A DNA stretch of 38,030 nt from a virus, in IMG/VR virus record IMGVR_UViG_3300042897_000659, positions 1-38,030 of that record. One strand, written 5' to 3'. Below are positions 29,377 through 37,114 of this stretch, piece by piece. Within the stretch, counting starts at the first letter, position 1, and each line of letters opens with the position of its first letter. Made by a program: the position numbers and the translations under genes. The notes under the pieces were generated by a model, which was not told the origin of the DNA, did no database searches, and worked only from the letters and a program-made list of their open reading frames with translations.

Positions 29377-29933
29377 CCGCTCTGGCCGACATCCTGAACG
29401 CTACAGCCGAGCCCTGTCCCGTTGTGATGGGGCTCCGGCTGGTGCCGTTCAGCGTCGGCCATTCTCTGGTGCTGCATCGTATTGGCTCGCCCTTGGCCCT
29501 TGGCGGCCCCGTAGAGCGTTCCAATCTCATGGAGGCTGTGTTGGTGTGCTCCCAACCTGTCAGAGAGTCCCTGAAGGCAATCCGCTCACCACTGCGAGGC
29601 CTGGCGATCTGGCTATGGGCAAAGAGGACCAAGCATCTTTCATTCGATGCCGAGTTTGAGAAGTGGAACGACTGGATGGCCAAGCAGTCGACGGCCCCCG
29701 AAATCTTGAGCAAGCCTGGGAAAGGGCGCACACTAGCTATGCCTTGGCCCGAGAGAATGCTGGCCTGCTGCATGGATATCGGTCTCCAGGAGAATACTGT
29801 ATTGGCCATGCCAATCGGTGACGCCGAGCGCCTTGTCCTGGCTCGTGCGGAAACCCATGGAGATGTCGAGCTGTGGAGCCCCAAGGACGAGGCCCTCTGG
29901 CATTGGGCGCAGCAACAAAACACCAACAACTGA
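29373..29933 (+). CDS. Tail assembly chaperone-like protein
   Basis: 186 aa; GTG start 29373. Helical, with PVVMGLRLVPFSVGHSLVLH, EAVLVCSQPVRESLKAIRSP and AERLVLARAETHGDVELWSP. It occupies the slot between tube and tape measure where tail assembly chaperones lie. I see no obvious slippery sequence near the end, so a -1 frameshifted long form is not supported. Function by position. Confidence 0.5.
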   Translation: MTALADILNATAEPCPVVMGLRLVPFSVGHSLVLHRIGSPLALGGPVERSNLMEAVLVCSQPVRESLKAIRSPLRGLAIWLWAKRTKHLSFDAEFEKWNDWMAKQSTAPEILSKPGKGRTLAMPWPERMLACCMDIGLQENTVLAMPIGDAERLVLARAETHGDVELWSPKDEALWHWAQQQNTNN

Positions 29934-29935
29934 CC

Positions 29936-31015
29936 ATGGCTATATTCTCTCTTCTCGCAAAACTCGGGCTCGATGGCACTGCCTTTGAAACAGGCCTAAA
30001 GCGGTCTCAATCGCTCGCCAAAAGTATCGGCAGGGACATTTCAGGAACGGTGGCCGGTGTTTTCGCGGTCGATAAGCTGGTCGAGTTTGGAACTCAAGCA
30101 CTTGAGACCGCCGGAAAACTCCAAGACCTATCAACGCAACTCGGTGTGTCTGCCGAGTTCTTGCAGGAGATGAAGTTCGCCGCCGATATGGGCGGATCAA
30201 GCCTGGATGCGGTCTCTACGGCACTTGAGAAAATCACAATCGCACGAGGCAAAGCACTTGGAGGAGATCAAGGACTGGTTGATGCCTTTGCCCGTTTCAA
30301 AGTCAGTGCTTCGGAAATCAAGTCAGCAAAGATTGAGGACATCTTCCTGAAGATCGGCCGTGCATTTGAAGGTGATGCCAACCCGCAAAACCTTCTCACA
30401 CCTTTCCGTGAACTGGCTGGCAAAAGCGCTGGCGCCTTGATTCCAGCCATGGCGTCGGGACTTTCGGATGCAGCAAATCAAGCCCACAGATTGGGTATGA
30501 TCATGTCGACCGACGTCATAGACACCTTGGACGAGGCAAACGACCGTGTGGACATCATGCGGAAGACTATGGAAGCTGGAACCGGCTCATTCATGGCCAA
30601 GATTATTGAGCCAGCTTTCCGGCAACTCGAAGCACTAGGTGCAGGCATTCAAGGATTCTTTGGTGCTATGTTTGCCGAAGGCCGAGCCGGTTTCCAAATC
30701 GAGAACTTCTTTCAGCAGTTTGCACAGGCCAGACGCGCAGCCCTGGACGAGATGGATGCCGAAATACAAGGCAAACGCGAGGCTAGGGACAGGCGAGCAG
30801 AGGTCAGACGGAAGATTGAGATGACTCCGGAAGGTGAAAAGTTCAAGACCGTGGCGGTTTCCGCGGCTACCGGCGACCAACTCGCACGCACCGGTGGATT
30901 CACCGCTTTTCAGACAAACATGGACCGATACTTTGGATCGGTGAAAACTCAGGCTCAGGATATCCGGGACATCGCCCGAAACACTCAAAGGACGGCTGAG
31001 GCCGTCGAGGAATAA
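29936..31015 (+). CDS. Tape measure protein (short)
   Basis: 359 aa from ATG 29936; the open frame extends 63 nt upstream into the chaperone gene. N-terminal SLLAKLGLDGTAFETGLKRS and LAKSIGRDISGTVAGVFAVD, then ETAGKLQDLSTQLGVSAEFL and FAADMGGSSLDAVSTALEKI, are the hallmarks of tape measure proteins (helical, with a LGLD(G)-x-F-x3-L start and repeated Ser/Ala-rich helices). A coiled coil with many Arg/Glu (DEMDAEIQGKREARDRRAEV) lies near the C-terminus. At roughly 1.5 angstrom per residue a tail of only about 50 nm is implied. Confidence 0.75.
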   Translation: MAIFSLLAKLGLDGTAFETGLKRSQSLAKSIGRDISGTVAGVFAVDKLVEFGTQALETAGKLQDLSTQLGVSAEFLQEMKFAADMGGSSLDAVSTALEKITIARGKALGGDQGLVDAFARFKVSASEIKSAKIEDIFLKIGRAFEGDANPQNLLTPFRELAGKSAGALIPAMASGLSDAANQAHRLGMIMSTDVIDTLDEANDRVDIMRKTMEAGTGSFMAKIIEPAFRQLEALGAGIQGFFGAMFAEGRAGFQIENFFQQFAQARRAALDEMDAEIQGKREARDRRAEVRRKIEMTPEGEKFKTVAVSAATGDQLARTGGFTAFQTNMDRYFGSVKTQAQDIRDIARNTQRTAEAVEE

Positions 31016-31016
31016 C

Positions 31017-31850
31017 ATGGCAACGATCCAGGGTAACTTAATCGCTCCAACGCCGCCTCCGAGCAACACGCCGCTGACCTATGTAGAAGTCAGCCGTGGA
31101 TACGACAACGTCGGCAATGGGCGAGTTGTCACGCTGACATTCAAAGGCCCCAAGGATGCCCTCCGGATCGCATCGGCCCAATGGGTGGCTTTGGGCGCCA
31201 AGTACAGCATTCGAGAGGAAGGCCCTTATTCTGAGGCAACCGTTACCATCGGCGGCACATCATTCGACCCAGGCCTTCCGATTCAAGACCAGAGCATCCC
31301 GCAGGTAGGTGAACTGGCCGACATCCGCTACGAGTTCCGGACTGATTACGTCGACGTGAGCATCTTTGCGCTTCCTGCCGTCGCCAGGGAGGCCACAATC
31401 ACTGGAAATCCGGCAGGCTACAAATACACCCTTGAGACTGCTGTCAGGAACGGAGATCCACTGCCAACAAACAGCGGAACCATGGCCACCAAGGTTTATC
31501 AGAAGCTGTCCCGCGGTGAGGAATCTTTCCCAGTTGCTCGGGTCAGCCTGACCAGGATAGCCACATTTTCGGGAAACCTAGGTCTACCACAAACGCCCCA
31601 AGGAATCCCACCTGTCTACACACCGGCATCCTTTGCAATCGCTTGGCAGCTTCCGTTTGCTGTGCAGCAAATGCTTCCCCCTGTTCCGGTCGACCCAAAC
31701 ACCGGACAAATCCAAGCACCATCTGGCACCGCTTGGGGCTGGAAGCTGACAAACTATTCAACGAGCCTTGTCACAAAGACAAACCAAGTAGAGCAAAACA
31801 TCTCCTGGACGTTCGCCCCATACGATCTCGACATTTACCCCTTCTTTTAA
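31017..31850 (+). CDS. Minor tail protein
   Basis: 277 aa, ATG 1 nt after the tape-measure stop. Beta-rich: GRVVTLTFKGPKDALRIASA, KYSIREEGPYSEATVTIGGT, VDVSIFALPAVAREATITGN and the C-terminal QVEQNISWTFAPYDLDIYPF. The slot right after the tape measure is normally the distal tail or a baseplate hub part. I do not recognise a specific family. Confidence 0.55.
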   Translation: MATIQGNLIAPTPPPSNTPLTYVEVSRGYDNVGNGRVVTLTFKGPKDALRIASAQWVALGAKYSIREEGPYSEATVTIGGTSFDPGLPIQDQSIPQVGELADIRYEFRTDYVDVSIFALPAVAREATITGNPAGYKYTLETAVRNGDPLPTNSGTMATKVYQKLSRGEESFPVARVSLTRIATFSGNLGLPQTPQGIPPVYTPASFAIAWQLPFAVQQMLPPVPVDPNTGQIQAPSGTAWGWKLTNYSTSLVTKTNQVEQNISWTFAPYDLDIYPFF

Positions 31851-31869
31851 CCTCAACTAACACACCTCT

Positions 31870-32244
31870 ATGGCAGACGAAATTCAAATGACCGCCCGGC
31901 TGTACGCTTCCAAAAACGGAGCCTACCTGCCCTCAGTAACCTACACCAAGAGCGCCACCATGGTCGGCACCGACATGGGCAGCCAGACTCAGGCTATCGG
32001 CACCGCATCTTCTGAGACCCTGGACGTTCCTGTCGACGTGACCAGTCCCTACAAGGTGCTGATCTCCAACCTAGACTCGACCAACTACGTCGAGCTGTCG
32101 TTCACCTCTGGCTTCGCCGCGGGTGCCGGCACGATGCGCTTACCGGCAGGAGAGACCATGCTGATCCCGTACATCAACACGAACCTCTACCTGATTGCCA
32201 ACACCTCCGCGGTGACCATCCAGGCGACCTTCTGCGAGATTTAA
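31870..32244 (+). CDS. Virion-type beta protein, paralogue 1
   Basis: 124 aa. Tandem relative of the following gene: both start MA(D/N)E(I/V)(Q/E)M-x-ARLYASK, share GTDMG-x-QTQ and SP/TPY(K/R)-LLI/V-NLD, and end with a -FCEI C-terminus. Probably a jelly-roll or immunoglobulin-like decoration or baseplate protein. The 4-strand pattern (PYKVLISNLDSTNYVELSFT, AGETMLIPYINTNLYLIANT) supports a beta sandwich. Function not known. Confidence 0.6.
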   Translation: MADEIQMTARLYASKNGAYLPSVTYTKSATMVGTDMGSQTQAIGTASSETLDVPVDVTSPYKVLISNLDSTNYVELSFTSGFAAGAGTMRLPAGETMLIPYINTNLYLIANTSAVTIQATFCEI

Positions 32245-32256
32245 CGCACCAACCCT

Positions 32257-32613
32257 ATGGCCAACGAAGTCGAGATGTCCGCGCGGCTTTACGCCTCCAA
32301 AGGCGGTGCTGTGATCAACTCACTGTCTTACAGTGCGATAGCCAACATGACCGGCACCGACATGGGGCAGCAGACCCAGGTGGTCGGCACTAGCGACGAG
32401 ACCCTGGACCTCACCGCTGACCTGTCTACACCCTATCGCCTCCTGGTGGTCAACCTAGACCTAGTTAACCCGGTCTCTATCGGGCCTTCCTCACCGTACT
32501 CGTTCCAGATCCCAGCCGGGCAGTTCATCCTGATCCCGTGGGTCGACGCTACGATGTACGTCAAAGCCAGCAACAGCTCCGTAAAGATCTTCGCTCAGTT
32601 CTGCGAGATCTAA
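32257..32613 (+). CDS. Virion-type beta protein, paralogue 2
   Basis: 118 aa. Second member of the pair (EVEMSARLYASKGGAVINSL, SYSAIANMTGTDMGQQTQVV, AGQFILIPWVDATMYVKASN). Roughly half identical to the first by eye, so the duplication is not recent. Two non-identical subunits may form a hetero-oligomer at the tail tip (inference). Confidence 0.6.
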   Translation: MANEVEMSARLYASKGGAVINSLSYSAIANMTGTDMGQQTQVVGTSDETLDLTADLSTPYRLLVVNLDLVNPVSIGPSSPYSFQIPAGQFILIPWVDATMYVKASNSSVKIFAQFCEI

Positions 32614-32619
32614 CCAGCC

Positions 32620-32829
32620 ATGGCCATTCAACTGCCCTCCAAACTGGCCGAGACCGGCTTCAAGGCAGATCATGCCCGGGCCATTAACCAGCTCATCGAG
32701 GCTGTGCGCCGGGTCCAGCTCGTCGCCGGGCCTGGCCAACGGGTCGAGCAGAACGCCAACGGCACGACCCTGAAGACCCCGGTGATGTCGACAACGGTGC
32801 AGACCTCCGAGGAGTCTTGGTTCTACTGA
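32620..32829 (+). CDS. Hypothetical small tail-region protein
   Basis: 69 aa. One helix (GFKADHARAINQLIEAVRRV), then a beta-like part (GPGQRVEQNANGTTLKTPVM). The N-terminal LP-x-K-x-AE-x-G-F-K-x-DHA-x-A-INQLI and the R-V-x-QNANGTTL pattern are seen in short phage tail proteins. It leads into the 900-aa gene 3 bp downstream. Confidence 0.5.
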   Translation: MAIQLPSKLAETGFKADHARAINQLIEAVRRVQLVAGPGQRVEQNANGTTLKTPVMSTTVQTSEESWFY

Positions 32830-32832
32830 CCC

Positions 32833-35535
32833 ATGCCCTACGCTACCGACAGGAAAGACAAGATGTTCACGGCCTACAACCTGAACGTCCTGTACAGCCG
32901 GTTCGACGCGAAATGTCGGGCAGCGTTGAATGAGATGGGTCCGCTGTGGGCTGAAACAGTTAGTGCAATCCATTGGTCGGCGCCGTTCCCTTACGGTGTG
33001 TGGTACGTCTACCGGAACGACCCGCAGACCGCTTTGAGACTAAAGGACGACGGAGGAGTGCCTAACCCGTCTATCCCTGGCATCGGCTACTACCGCGACC
33101 AGCACAGCCAACAGGCAGCCAAGATCGCCCTGTCGAAGCTCGAGAACAAGTACCTAGACACAGCCGGCGGCCAGGTCTACGTCGACCACCACAGCACCTC
33201 CGGTGATCCTTTTACAGCCGACGTTGGCTCGATCCACTACAGCTTCGAGCTGCTGCGCCGGGAGGTTGCCGGCATCCAGTACGACGTGCACCTGGGCTGG
33301 GATCCCCAGGCCGGCTCAGGCCTGACGTCCTATGTCCGCGGCAGCCTCGGGCCTTCCGACCCCACACTGCCTCCTGGTCGGATCCACAAGCACAAGCTGG
33401 CTGTCGCCGAGATCGCCATCGAGGGCCTGACCGTCTTTCGTATCCTCAACACCTACCAAAGATACGACTGCTGGCGGGTGCACAACTGCGGCACCACCAC
33501 CGTGCAGGTGTTACTCCAGCTACCCGATGGCAGTGGCGATAGGGAGTTTGTAGGCCCAGGGCAGGTCCGAGCCTTCCGACGCCGCCAGGACGGAACCTGG
33601 GCTACGCGCTGGCCTAACGGTGGCTTTTGTTACCATTTCTTCCCGTACTTCCCAGGCGACGTGCCGTATTTCGCCGAGGGACCGCCGAGCTGGCAGTCTC
33701 CAAGCACCTCGCCATTCCTGGCTCTGGAACGCTCGGCCCAGGCCAACAACGTGGCCAATCCGTTCATTATGTTCGACTGGCTGCACACGATGGAGGCACA
33801 GATCGACCCAAAGGTTCATCACGACATCCGGCAGGTCTACCCAGGCGTCTATGCCGACCCGGGTGACTACCGGCAACAGCTCGGCGACCTGGTGTTCACC
33901 TGGGGACGGGCCAAGGTGCGATATATTTTTGGATCTTCCGGCCTGGTATCCGAGGAAAAGATCGTCAACTTCCCAGGCGTTGGAAGCCTGGTTCAACGGC
34001 TGGAAGGTCTCGGAATCACCGTGGTTCAGAATTCGACAAGTCTGACGCTGACCAGCCGCCGTGGTTTGATCTATATCAGCCCGGTCGATTGCAACATCTT
34101 TACCGATTCACAGTATCCATATTGGGAGATCGGTGTGGTGCCGGTCACTATTTCCACGATTTATCCCAGCTCCACAAATCTCGCACCATTTTGGTCTGCC
34201 GGCAACGAGGCCACGATCTTCGACAAGGTGCTGGATGTCCGGCGCCGTCTGGCTGTTGAGGCTGGTTTCCTGAACGACTACGAGGACGCCCACGACATCA
34301 CCGAGGACAGAATTGGGCTTCTCAGGTTGACGCCTCAAGGGCTGGCGTGCAGCACTGGATCCCCGTTTGGAATCGAATCAAATATTTTGATCGACTACGA
34401 GCAGTATGCTTCAGCCAGCGATCTCTACAACACATCGCGCAACCCAGACTTTGGTGTAGGCCCTTGGACCAATTTTTACATGAACTCGGCCAATCGAACA
34501 GTGTTGATTGGTCCATCAAAGGTAAACAACGTAACGGGTCAATGGACCAACCTGTTCCCGACTAAGATCAGCACATCTACAGCAACCTCGGCTTTGCTTT
34601 ATCAGGGATCGATCAATGCAGCATTCATCCCGCCAGGAGGGCCTTGGGGATTCGCATCAGGCAACTACGACAACGAGCTGATGCGAGCCACCTATGGCGA
34701 TCCTGAACACGCTTCAATCTCTGGATTTGAGGCTGACTTCTGGGTCAACAAATGGGGAGGGCCCAACGGTGTCGATGCCTCGGTGCGGATCCTAGGCAGC
34801 CCAAACAAAACACCTAAGTTTATTACAGGACCAGATGGTCTTTTGCAGAAATCAGTAGACGACGTTTTCAAGGACAAGCTGGTATCCCGTTTTGCCTCGA
34901 CTGTCCCCCTTCAGACACTGACCACAGTCGCCACCTACCGAGATGCTCTTACGTCCATCAAATTTGATAACGGAGGGCACATATCAAGCACTTTCGATAT
35001 CCCTTACCGCCCTCTGCTGACGCTTAACGGCGGCCCAGGCTGCGGCCCATTTTTCCACAAGATCCCGAAGAGCGCCTGGCTATGGAACCTGCTCCAGTGG
35101 CGCCTAGACTCCTGGACCGAGTCGCCGTGCCTGTGTACCCAAAACTTGTCCGCCCCAGGCCTTCCTGGATTCTTTGGAACCGGCTATGAGCCCGACTTCG
35201 ACCTCGATGCCTGGTATTTGGACCAGGCTGGCTACGATCTTCTTAGCGGCTACGGCGTCCAATGCTTCCGAGGTGAGGACAGCTTCTCGACCGAGTATTT
35301 CTTCGTCCCACCTCAGAACATTCAGACCTGGTGCCGGAAGTTCGGCTTCACCTCGGGCAACTGGCAGACCGAGAACGGCCAGCCGACCGAGTTTCCAGCG
35401 GTGGCAGCCACCCGAGTAAAAGACTACCGGAGCTACTCTGAAAGAGAGACCCAGAAGGTATTATCCTACTTCGACGCAACGACCAATTCTCAGAAATACC
35501 TGACCCTGAGCTTCGTTGATCTTAAGGGAATTTGA
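32833..35535 (+). CDS. Large tail / baseplate protein, 900 aa
   Basis: Not recognised. The protein is rich in Tyr, Trp, Phe, Asn, Gly and Pro with little coiled coil, like a large folded virion surface protein. Examples are WSAPFPYGVWYVYRNDPQTA, VYVDHHSTSGDPFTADVGSI, YDCWRVHNCGTTTVQVLLQL and FHKIPKSAWLWNLLQWRLDS. Its place as last and largest gene of the tail operon suggests a tail-tip, baseplate or host-recognition protein. Codons in the part near 34040-34980 look more AT-rich than the rest, which suggests mosaic exchange. No enzymatic motif is evident. The stop codon lies in a tandem 11-bp repeat. Confidence 0.5.
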   Translation: MPYATDRKDKMFTAYNLNVLYSRFDAKCRAALNEMGPLWAETVSAIHWSAPFPYGVWYVYRNDPQTALRLKDDGGVPNPSIPGIGYYRDQHSQQAAKIALSKLENKYLDTAGGQVYVDHHSTSGDPFTADVGSIHYSFELLRREVAGIQYDVHLGWDPQAGSGLTSYVRGSLGPSDPTLPPGRIHKHKLAVAEIAIEGLTVFRILNTYQRYDCWRVHNCGTTTVQVLLQLPDGSGDREFVGPGQVRAFRRRQDGTWATRWPNGGFCYHFFPYFPGDVPYFAEGPPSWQSPSTSPFLALERSAQANNVANPFIMFDWLHTMEAQIDPKVHHDIRQVYPGVYADPGDYRQQLGDLVFTWGRAKVRYIFGSSGLVSEEKIVNFPGVGSLVQRLEGLGITVVQNSTSLTLTSRRGLIYISPVDCNIFTDSQYPYWEIGVVPVTISTIYPSSTNLAPFWSAGNEATIFDKVLDVRRRLAVEAGFLNDYEDAHDITEDRIGLLRLTPQGLACSTGSPFGIESNILIDYEQYASASDLYNTSRNPDFGVGPWTNFYMNSANRTVLIGPSKVNNVTGQWTNLFPTKISTSTATSALLYQGSINAAFIPPGGPWGFASGNYDNELMRATYGDPEHASISGFEADFWVNKWGGPNGVDASVRILGSPNKTPKFITGPDGLLQKSVDDVFKDKLVSRFASTVPLQTLTTVATYRDALTSIKFDNGGHISSTFDIPYRPLLTLNGGPGCGPFFHKIPKSAWLWNLLQWRLDSWTESPCLCTQNLSAPGLPGFFGTGYEPDFDLDAWYLDQAGYDLLSGYGVQCFRGEDSFSTEYFFVPPQNIQTWCRKFGFTSGNWQTENGQPTEFPAVAATRVKDYRSYSERETQKVLSYFDATTNSQKYLTLSFVDLKGI

Positions 35536-35552
35536 CCCCTGTTTGACCCCTG
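35531..35552. repeat. Tandem 11-mer TTTGACCCCTG
   Basis: Two perfect head-to-tail copies (35531-35541, 35542-35552) at the end of the tail operon; the first contains the stop codon of the 900-aa gene. The same 11-mer occurs inverted at 16545-16555 in the origin-like gap, and a close form (GACCCCTG) occurs at 16346-16353. Confidence 0.55.
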
Positions 35553-35576
35553 CAAACATTGGGTTTTCTCTCAAAT

Positions 35577-35602
35577 CTACAGAAAAGAGTAGAATGCTGT
35601 AG
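35577..35602. promoter_or_regulatory. Inverted repeat in the 35.5-kb control gap
   Basis: CTACAG (35577-35582) and CTGTAG (35597-35602), 14 nt apart, in the 138-bp gap between the tail operon and the 35674 gene. It could be a weak terminator or an operator. The gap is AT-rich compared with flanking genes and is a plausible promoter region; no consensus promoter is clear. Confidence 0.4.
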
Positions 35603-35673
35603 ACTCATGTCCTTGTCCTGTGGCAGCTTGACTTCCGTCGGGGCAATCAAGTTTGAAGAAAAAAAGAAACAAC

Positions 35674-36207
35674 ATGAGCAACACAGCAAATTTCAACATT
35701 CAGAAGGACGAGCAGAAGTTTGAGAAATTGGCTCCTTACTTGGCGTCTGATAAGCACGTGATCGCCGGATGGGGAGTGCTGAACATCGCTCAGTGCGCCC
35801 AGCAGGACGGTGAACGTGAAAACCCACCGTGCTGGACCGTTGGTTACCTGGAGCAGTATTTCGCCGGCTGCATCGGAGATACTGGCAGCCGAGAACTTGA
35901 ACAGGCCTGCAAGGCAATCTGGGACGCCGCAACCAACCCAACACTTAACGTCACGTTGAGGAGCATCAAAACTGCTGATGGCTATCACAACGTGGACTGC
36001 AAAGAGCTTGTTGATTTTGCAATGGCCAACTCCGATTCCGATGCCAAGCGCAACGGGCAGCCTAGGTTCTGTATCTTTGAGGGCAACGAGTCGATCCGAA
36101 TCAAAACCAAGAAGGCGTTGGAAAAGATCCTCCATACCGTCTCTTGTCCGGTTAAGGTCGAGGCCTTCAGGAACTTCAATCACGGTGTGACGATCAAACT
36201 GCTCTGA
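35674..36207 (+). CDS. Hypothetical protein, 177 aa
   Basis: ATG 35674 (MSNTANFN), preceded by a GAAGAAAAA purine tract; a TTG at 35653 would add 7 basic residues. Pattern: KFEKLAPYLASDKHVIAGWG, CWTVGYLEQYFAGCIGDTGS, LNVTLRSIKTADGYHNVDCK, RFCIFEGNESIRIKTKKALE. It looks like a soluble alpha/beta protein with four cysteines. No family recognised. It begins a new transcription unit and ends 3 bp before the structured leader of lysozyme B. Confidence 0.55.
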   Translation: MSNTANFNIQKDEQKFEKLAPYLASDKHVIAGWGVLNIAQCAQQDGERENPPCWTVGYLEQYFAGCIGDTGSRELEQACKAIWDAATNPTLNVTLRSIKTADGYHNVDCKELVDFAMANSDSDAKRNGQPRFCIFEGNESIRIKTKKALEKILHTVSCPVKVEAFRNFNHGVTIKLL

Positions 36208-36209
36208 TG

Positions 36210-36266
36210 GATTTAGCCCCGGGTGGGGCCAATACCACCCCCAGGGGCGCGACTGGCCAACGCGCA
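36210..36266 (+). ncRNA. Conserved structured leader element, copy B (candidate cis-regulatory RNA)
   Basis: Begins GATTTAGCCCCGG and ends AACGCGCA, exactly like the copy at 11728-11674. Hairpin 1: GCCCC / GGGGC outer stem, GGGTGG / CCACCC inner stem, loop GGCCAATA, 3' bulge CCA. Hairpin 2: GCGCG, loop ACTGGCCAA, CGCGC. Relative to copy A, the inner stem differs by an inserted G-C pair and an A-T to G-C swap, so pairing is kept. It starts 3 bp after the previous stop, 88 nt before the lysozyme B start. Confidence 0.6.
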
Positions 36267-36297
36267 AACCACAGCAACACCACAGCAATGCACAGCA

Positions 36298-36693
36298 ATG
36301 AACCTCAACAGCTTAATCTCAGCCCTGATGATCGTAGAAAGCAGCAACAACGACCTGGCCATCGGTGACCAAGGCCGGGCCATTGGCTGCCTCCAGATCC
36401 ACCGCGCGGTTGTCCTGGACGTGAACCGGATCACCGGCAGCCATTACCGGCACCAGGACATGACCAACCGGGTGCAGGCCCGAGCAGTCTGCCAGGCCTA
36501 CCTGACCCACTACGTGACCGAAAAACGAATCGGTAGAAAACCAACCATTGCGGATTTTGCTAAGGTGTGGAATTCTGGCCCTGACGGTTTTAAGAAAACC
36601 TGTTCAGACAAATACTCGGCCAAAGTTCAACTTCAAACCATCAAGCAAAATGACAATCACATTGAAAAACGGAAGGCAGTTCCAAATAGATGA
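36298..36693 (+). CDS. Lysozyme / transglycosylase-like endolysin B, 3' end altered by HNH gene
   Basis: 131 aa from ATG 36298, chosen by alignment with the product at 11666-11322; an earlier frame start at 36223 lies inside the RNA-like leader. ALMIVESSNNDLAIGDQGRA (Glu in VES), IGCLQIHRAVVLDVNRITGS, DMTNRVQARAVCQAYLTHYV and IGRKPTIADFAKVWNSGPDG define the compact lysozyme-like domain. The match to lysozyme A ends at about residue 113 (DKYSAKVQLQ). The last 15-20 residues read into the HNH gene (44-bp overlap), so the natural C-terminus seems to have been replaced. There is no Shine-Dalgarno; a triple ACAGCAA repeat precedes the ATG. Confidence 0.75.
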   Translation: MNLNSLISALMIVESSNNDLAIGDQGRAIGCLQIHRAVVLDVNRITGSHYRHQDMTNRVQARAVCQAYLTHYVTEKRIGRKPTIADFAKVWNSGPDGFKKTCSDKYSAKVQLQTIKQNDNHIEKRKAVPNR

Positions 36694-37114
36694 GCAAGAT
36701 TGGGAAAAGGTTAAGTGTATCAAGTGGAATGTTCACATGATGAAAAAGGGTTACAAATACGTGTACACATTTCAAAAGTTAAATGAAAAGCGCAAAATGG
36801 TGTACCTACATAGAGTTCTTATGAATTGCAATGGGTCTTTATTTGTTGATCACATTAATGGAAATCCACTAGATAACAGTAGGTCAAATTTACGGTTATC
36901 TACAAACAGGCAAAACCAATGGAATCAGAAGCGCATAAGAGGTGCAGTTCCACATAAAGGCGTTACATTTGAAAACGGTAGTTTCAGAAGCAGAATTAGA
37001 ATCAACGGCAAAAAGAAATCACTTGGGCAATTTAAAACAGCGATTGAGGCATCAAATGCATATAACAAAGCGTCTTTAGAATTGCACGGATCCTATTCAC
37101 ACACAGTTAAATGA
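36650..37114 (+). CDS. HNH homing endonuclease with AP2-like domain
   Basis: 154 aa from ATG 36650. The N-terminal DEQDWEKVKCIKWNVHMMKK and KMVYLHRVLM are followed by the HNH core VDHINGNPLDNSRSNLRLST and the basic NRQNQWNQKRIRG. A C-terminal AP2/ERF-like DNA-binding domain (GVTFENGSFRSRIRINGKKK, SLGQFKTAIEASNAYNKASL) completes the classic phage homing endonuclease layout. It cuts alleles lacking it and spreads by repair. Its AT-rich, A-heavy codon use contrasts with the GC-rich flanks, a sign of transfer. It sits at the 3' end of lysozyme B. Confidence 0.85.
   Translation: MTITLKNGRQFQIDEQDWEKVKCIKWNVHMMKKGYKYVYTFQKLNEKRKMVYLHRVLMNCNGSLFVDHINGNPLDNSRSNLRLSTNRQNQWNQKRIRGAVPHKGVTFENGSFRSRIRINGKKKSLGQFKTAIEASNAYNKASLELHGSYSHTVK

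Noticed and set aside
29348-29929. Antisense frame opposite the chaperone-like gene
   Set aside because: It runs against a compact co-directional operon and lacks recognisable features.
36236-36275. Partial likeness of GGGGCGCGACTGG to the ZTP riboswitch opening
   Set aside because: The second conserved ZTP block is missing, the first hairpin has no counterpart there, and the adjacent gene is a lysozyme, not a folate or purine gene.
36223-36297. Upstream extension of lysozyme B
   Set aside because: Alignment with lysozyme A starts at 36298, and the extension would translate the conserved hairpin element.
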